Shown here piece after piece: positions 61,505 through 64,000 of a DNA stretch of 64,000 nt. The translations under genes were made by a program, and so were the position numbers. The notes under the pieces are model-generated. The model had not been told where the DNA came from. It searched no databases and was given only the letters and a program-made list of their open reading frames with translations. The stretch is from Paradevosia shaoguanensis (GTDB lineage: Bacteria > Pseudomonadota > Alphaproteobacteria > Rhizobiales > Devosiaceae), in contig NZ_CP068983.1 of NCBI RefSeq assembly GCF_016801025.1, positions 2,101,888 to 2,165,887 of the forward strand. The letters run 5' to 3'. Numbering within the stretch: position 1 is the stretch's first letter; each line of letters begins with the position of its first letter.

Positions 61505-62703
61505 TGACGGAGGTTACGATTTCGGGACTGGGGGCACGCGGCGAGGGTATTGCCGAGGTCGCGGGTCAGAAGGTCTTCGTGCCGTTCATGCTGCCGGGCG
61601 AAGTCGCCGAGGTGGATGTAACGGGCGACCACGCCCGGCTCGAGCGGCTGATTTCCGCGAGCGAAGATCGCATCGAGCCGTTCTGTCCGCATTTCGGCGC
61701 CTGTGGCGGGTGTCAGCTTCAACATCTGGGGCTCGAGACCTATCGCACCTTCAAGCGCGGGCTGGTGGAAACGGCGCTGCGGCGCGTGGGGATCGATACG
61801 CCCGTGGGCGAGCTGATCGATGCCCAGGGCGCAGGGCGGCGGCGGGCGACGCTCCATGCTCGCCGCGAGGGCTCGGGCTATATGCAGGCGCGCAGCCACG
61901 AGGTGCACGATCTCGACCGCTGCCCAATCCTGGTGCCGGCCCTGGCAAAGGCCACCGATATCTGCCGCGCCTTGCAGCAGGCGATCGGGGAGTGCGACGT
62001 GAGTTTTACCGCCACCCGCACCGGGCTCGATGTTGCCATTCGCGCCGAGAAGGCGCGGGCGAAGCCGGAGCGGCTGGCGCCGATCACGCAGCAATTCCGC
62101 ATTGGGCGGCTGTCGCTCAATGGCGAAATGCTGCTGCTCAACCAGGTGCCGGCGGTGGCGATGGGCAAGGCCATGGTCGACGTGCCGGTCGGCAGTTTTT
62201 TGCAGGCCACCGAAGAAGCAGAGACCGTGCTGGCGGGGCTCGTGCTGGAGCCCTTGGCGAAGGCCAGGGTCAAATCCGTCGCCGATCTCTTCTGCGGCAT
62301 CGGGCCGTTCACGCTGCGCATGGCCGAGATCGCCAAGGTCTATGCGGCGGACAGCGACAAACCGGGCATTGCTGCACTGCAAAAGGCGGTGCGCAATACG
62401 CAGGGGCTCAAGGCAGTGACGGCGCAGGTGCGCGACCTGTTCCGCGAGCCGCTGACCCAGTTCGAACTGGGTGGCTATGACGCCATAGTGTTCGACCCGC
62501 CGCGTGCGGGAGCCGAGGCGCAAGCGAAGGAGCTGGCCAAAGGGAAGGTCAAGACCATCGTCGGGGTCTCGTGCGAACCCAAGACCTTTGCGCGGGATGC
62601 GGCGATCCTCATCGCGGGGGGCTATCGGCTGGAAAGCGTCGTGCCGGTGGACCAGTTCGCCTGGTCGACGCATGTTGAACTGGTCGGGGTGTTCCGGCGG
62701 TAG
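61504..62703 (+). CDS. RlmD/TrmA-family RNA m5U methyltransferase
   Basis: 399 residues from the ATG overlapping the oxidase stop. A TRAM-like N-terminal domain is followed by the [4Fe-4S] cysteines CPHFGACGGCQLQHL and DRCPIL, the SAM motif ADLFCGIGPFTLRMA, and the catalytic FDPPRAGAEAQ and VSCEPKTFARD (nucleophilic cysteine). It methylates uridine in rRNA or tRNA; RlmC/RlmD-like specificity cannot be settled by eye. Confidence 0.9.
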   Translation: MTEVTISGLGARGEGIAEVAGQKVFVPFMLPGEVAEVDVTGDHARLERLISASEDRIEPFCPHFGACGGCQLQHLGLETYRTFKRGLVETALRRVGIDTPVGELIDAQGAGRRRATLHARREGSGYMQARSHEVHDLDRCPILVPALAKATDICRALQQAIGECDVSFTATRTGLDVAIRAEKARAKPERLAPITQQFRIGRLSLNGEMLLLNQVPAVAMGKAMVDVPVGSFLQATEEAETVLAGLVLEPLAKARVKSVADLFCGIGPFTLRMAEIAKVYAADSDKPGIAALQKAVRNTQGLKAVTAQVRDLFREPLTQFELGGYDAIVFDPPRAGAEAQAKELAKGKVKTIVGVSCEPKTFARDAAILIAGGYRLESVVPVDQFAWSTHVELVGVFRR

Positions 62704-62704
62704 G

Positions 62705-63625
62705 TCAGTCGACCCAGGCCATGCTCGGATCGACGGTGGCGCAATAGGCCTTGGCGCTGGCGCGCGACTGCTCGACGACGCTGCGGATGAGATCGTTGTG
62801 GGTCGAGGACTGGTAGGTCGCGATGATCGGCATGGGCGGGAAGCGCTTGGAGACGTTGAGGGCGTGCAGCAGGCCCATCTTGATCTCGCGATGGATGGTG
62901 ACCGTGGGAATGGTACCGACGCCAAAGCCGTCGATCAGCAGGTTGATGATCGAATAGAGCGAATTCGAGCTGGTGAGCTTGGAGGCGAGAACGCGCTCGT
63001 CCTGGAAATAGGGCGCCACCATGCGATAGGGCGGCGTGCCCTTGGGGAAAGTGATGATGGGGAGCTGGGAAAGCTCCTCGACGCTATAGACCTTGTCCGG
63101 GTTGATGAGGCGGGGCGAGCCGGCCCAGCTCATCTGGAAGACGCAGGAGACGAAGCTGCGAAAGCCCTCGCCGATGGCAGGATCGAGCGCGAAGATCATG
63201 TCATAGGCGCCGTCATGCATGCCCTGGACGAGGTTCTTGGTGCTCTCGACGGTGAGCTCGATCTTGAGATGCGGGAAGGCGGCGTGCGTGGCTTCCACGA
63301 AATGGGTCATCCAGGTCGAGGAGATCGTGTCGATGGCGCCGACGCGGATGACTTCCAGAATGGGCGCCGGGTCGTCGGCCAGTTCGTGCTTGAGGCCTTC
63401 GATCTGGCGTAGCACGGTCTCGAAGATCTTGAGCACCTTCTCGCCCTCGGGCGTGAGCCCGAACCCGGTATTGCCGCGCAGGATGAGCTTGCAGCCGAAT
63501 TCCTGCTCGAGAGCGGCGAGACGTGCGGAGATGGCGGGCTGGGTCGTGTTGAGCTCAAGCGCCGTCCGGCCGAAGTGCCGGTGACGGGCCAGCGCGACCA
63601 GTGTCATCATGTCGAGGATCCGCAT
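62705..63625 (-). CDS. LysR-family transcriptional regulator
   Basis: 306 residues from the ATG giving MRILDMMTLVALARHRHFGR. The winged helix (NTTQPAISARLAALEQEFG, about 24-42) leads to a substrate-binding effector domain. It lies downstream of the aldehyde dehydrogenase gene on the same strand, about 60 bp away, so it may regulate that gene or lie in its operon. It converges on the methyltransferase gene. Confidence 0.93.
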   Translation of the reverse strand: MRILDMMTLVALARHRHFGRTALELNTTQPAISARLAALEQEFGCKLILRGNTGFGLTPEGEKVLKIFETVLRQIEGLKHELADDPAPILEVIRVGAIDTISSTWMTHFVEATHAAFPHLKIELTVESTKNLVQGMHDGAYDMIFALDPAIGEGFRSFVSCVFQMSWAGSPRLINPDKVYSVEELSQLPIITFPKGTPPYRMVAPYFQDERVLASKLTSSNSLYSIINLLIDGFGVGTIPTVTIHREIKMGLLHALNVSKRFPPMPIIATYQSSTHNDLIRSVVEQSRASAKAYCATVDPSMAWVD

Positions 63626-63683
63626 GCCGGAACCTCTATCAGATATTCTGGCGCGCTGCTGCACCTCTTGGCTCAAGCCCCCG

Positions 63684-64000
63684 TTACGACGCGATCATGA
63701 TGTGGCGGGCCTGCGTGTAGTCGATCAGCGACTGCATCGAGAGGTCCGAGCCATAACCGGAATTCTTCATGCCGCCATGGGGCATCTCGGTCGCGAAGAC
63801 GCCGTGGGTATTGACCCAGGTGACGCCGTATTCGAGGGCTTCGGCCATGGCGAGGGCACGGTTGGCATTGCGCGACCAGACGGAGGAGGCGAGGCCGTAT
63901 TCGGAGGCATTGGCCCATTCGATTGCGGTCTCGACTGTGTCGAAGGGCGTGATGCTCACGACGGGGCCGAACACTTCCTTCTGGACGATCTCGGCATCGA
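63684..64000 (-). CDS. Aldehyde dehydrogenase, C-terminal part (aminobutyraldehyde-type)
   Basis: The frame runs in from the right edge; about 105 residues are seen. [46 protein letters not shown] and [20 protein letters not shown] are the usual end of NAD-dependent aldehyde dehydrogenases. The YTQARHIMI finish is like that of gamma-aminobutyraldehyde dehydrogenase. The catalytic cysteine lies beyond the window edge. Confidence 0.85.
   Translation of the reverse strand, partial: DAEIVQKEVFGPVVSITPFDTVETAIEWANASEYGLASSVWSRNANRALAMAEALEYGVTWVNTHGVFATEMPHGGMKNSGYGSDLSMQSLIDYTQARHIMIAS

Noticed and set aside
1-64000. CRISPR arrays, rRNA operons, prophage or transposase genes
   Set aside because: No regularly spaced direct repeats, rRNA sequence, phage structural genes or transposase motifs were seen. 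The only recurring DNA is the palindromic repeat family.

Overview
The window is a GC-rich bacterial chromosome segment, almost fully coding, with short intergenic gaps, many 4-bp ATGA/GTGA/TTGA gene overlaps and frequent GTG or TTG starts. The gene content points to an alphaproteobacterium of the order Hyphomicrobiales (Rhizobiales). Evidence for this is a rhizobial-type two-CheY chemotaxis cluster with a small STAS protein ahead of cheY, IalB-family proteins, DUF2794, the envC-ctpA-polysaccharide deacetylase-rppH block, ccmABCDG next to acnA, and dapF-mtaB-ftsY-yciB. A Devosia-like genus is my best guess, but that is inference; no rRNA is present to test it. I see no prophage, CRISPR array, transposase gene or rRNA.

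Layout. 1-1.7 kb: end of a LacI regulator, two small unknown proteins and tRNA-Ala(CGC). 1.8-7.7 kb: an epimerase, divergent from a TetR-HlyD-ABC ATPase-ABC permease export operon that starts at a 24-bp inverted-repeat operator, then a quinone-oxidoreductase-like enzyme. 7.7-11 kb: an HPP membrane protein, a homoserine-dehydrogenase-like oxidoreductase that resembles DXR-II (an alternative MEP-pathway enzyme), and a 3-hydroxyisobutyryl-CoA hydrolase. 11.1-22.6 kb: a chemotaxis island (STAS/CheS-like, cheY1, cheA, cheW, a CheZ-motif/CheT-like protein on the other strand, cheD, mcp, cheR, cheB, cheY2, PAS-mcp). 22.6-31.3 kb (minus strand): racemase, AAC(6')-like GNAT, rppH, polysaccharide deacetylase, ctpA, envC, GNAT, rlmN, two ialB paralogues. 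31.4-35.8 kb: thpR, a Bax-inhibitor-1 family gene with a structured (ybhL-like) leader, GNATs, DUF2794, a probable small RNA, DUF1223. 35.9-41.6 kb: acnA divergent from ccmABCD-ccmG. 41.6-42.4 kb: a repeat-filled gap. 42.4-46.6 kb (minus): dapF, mtaB, ftsY, yciB. 46.8-50.4 kb: two BioF2-type acyltransferases flanking a cupin/JmjC-like protein. 50.7-57.5 kb: ffh-rpsP-rimM-trmD, a copper-handling group (SCO, a YcnI-PCuAC fusion, a Cys-rich membrane-anchored protein, HupE), rplS. 57.6-64 kb: a YqjI-like PadR regulator, a large FAD/Fe-S 2-hydroxyacid dehydrogenase, an RNA methyltransferase, LysR, and the end of an aldehyde dehydrogenase.

The most unusual non-gene signal is a family of 84-85-bp triple-palindrome repeats present six times in the window. 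Two copies sit inside 228-253-bp units with 17-bp terminal inverted repeats, and both of these units inserted exactly at the CTAG of a TAG stop codon (of the quinone-oxidoreductase-like gene and of cheD). They look like non-autonomous mobile elements (MITEs) that spare the upstream protein. Other points of interest are the CheT-like candidate, the DXR-II candidate, the YcnI-PCuAC fusion, and several well-formed operators and RNA leaders.
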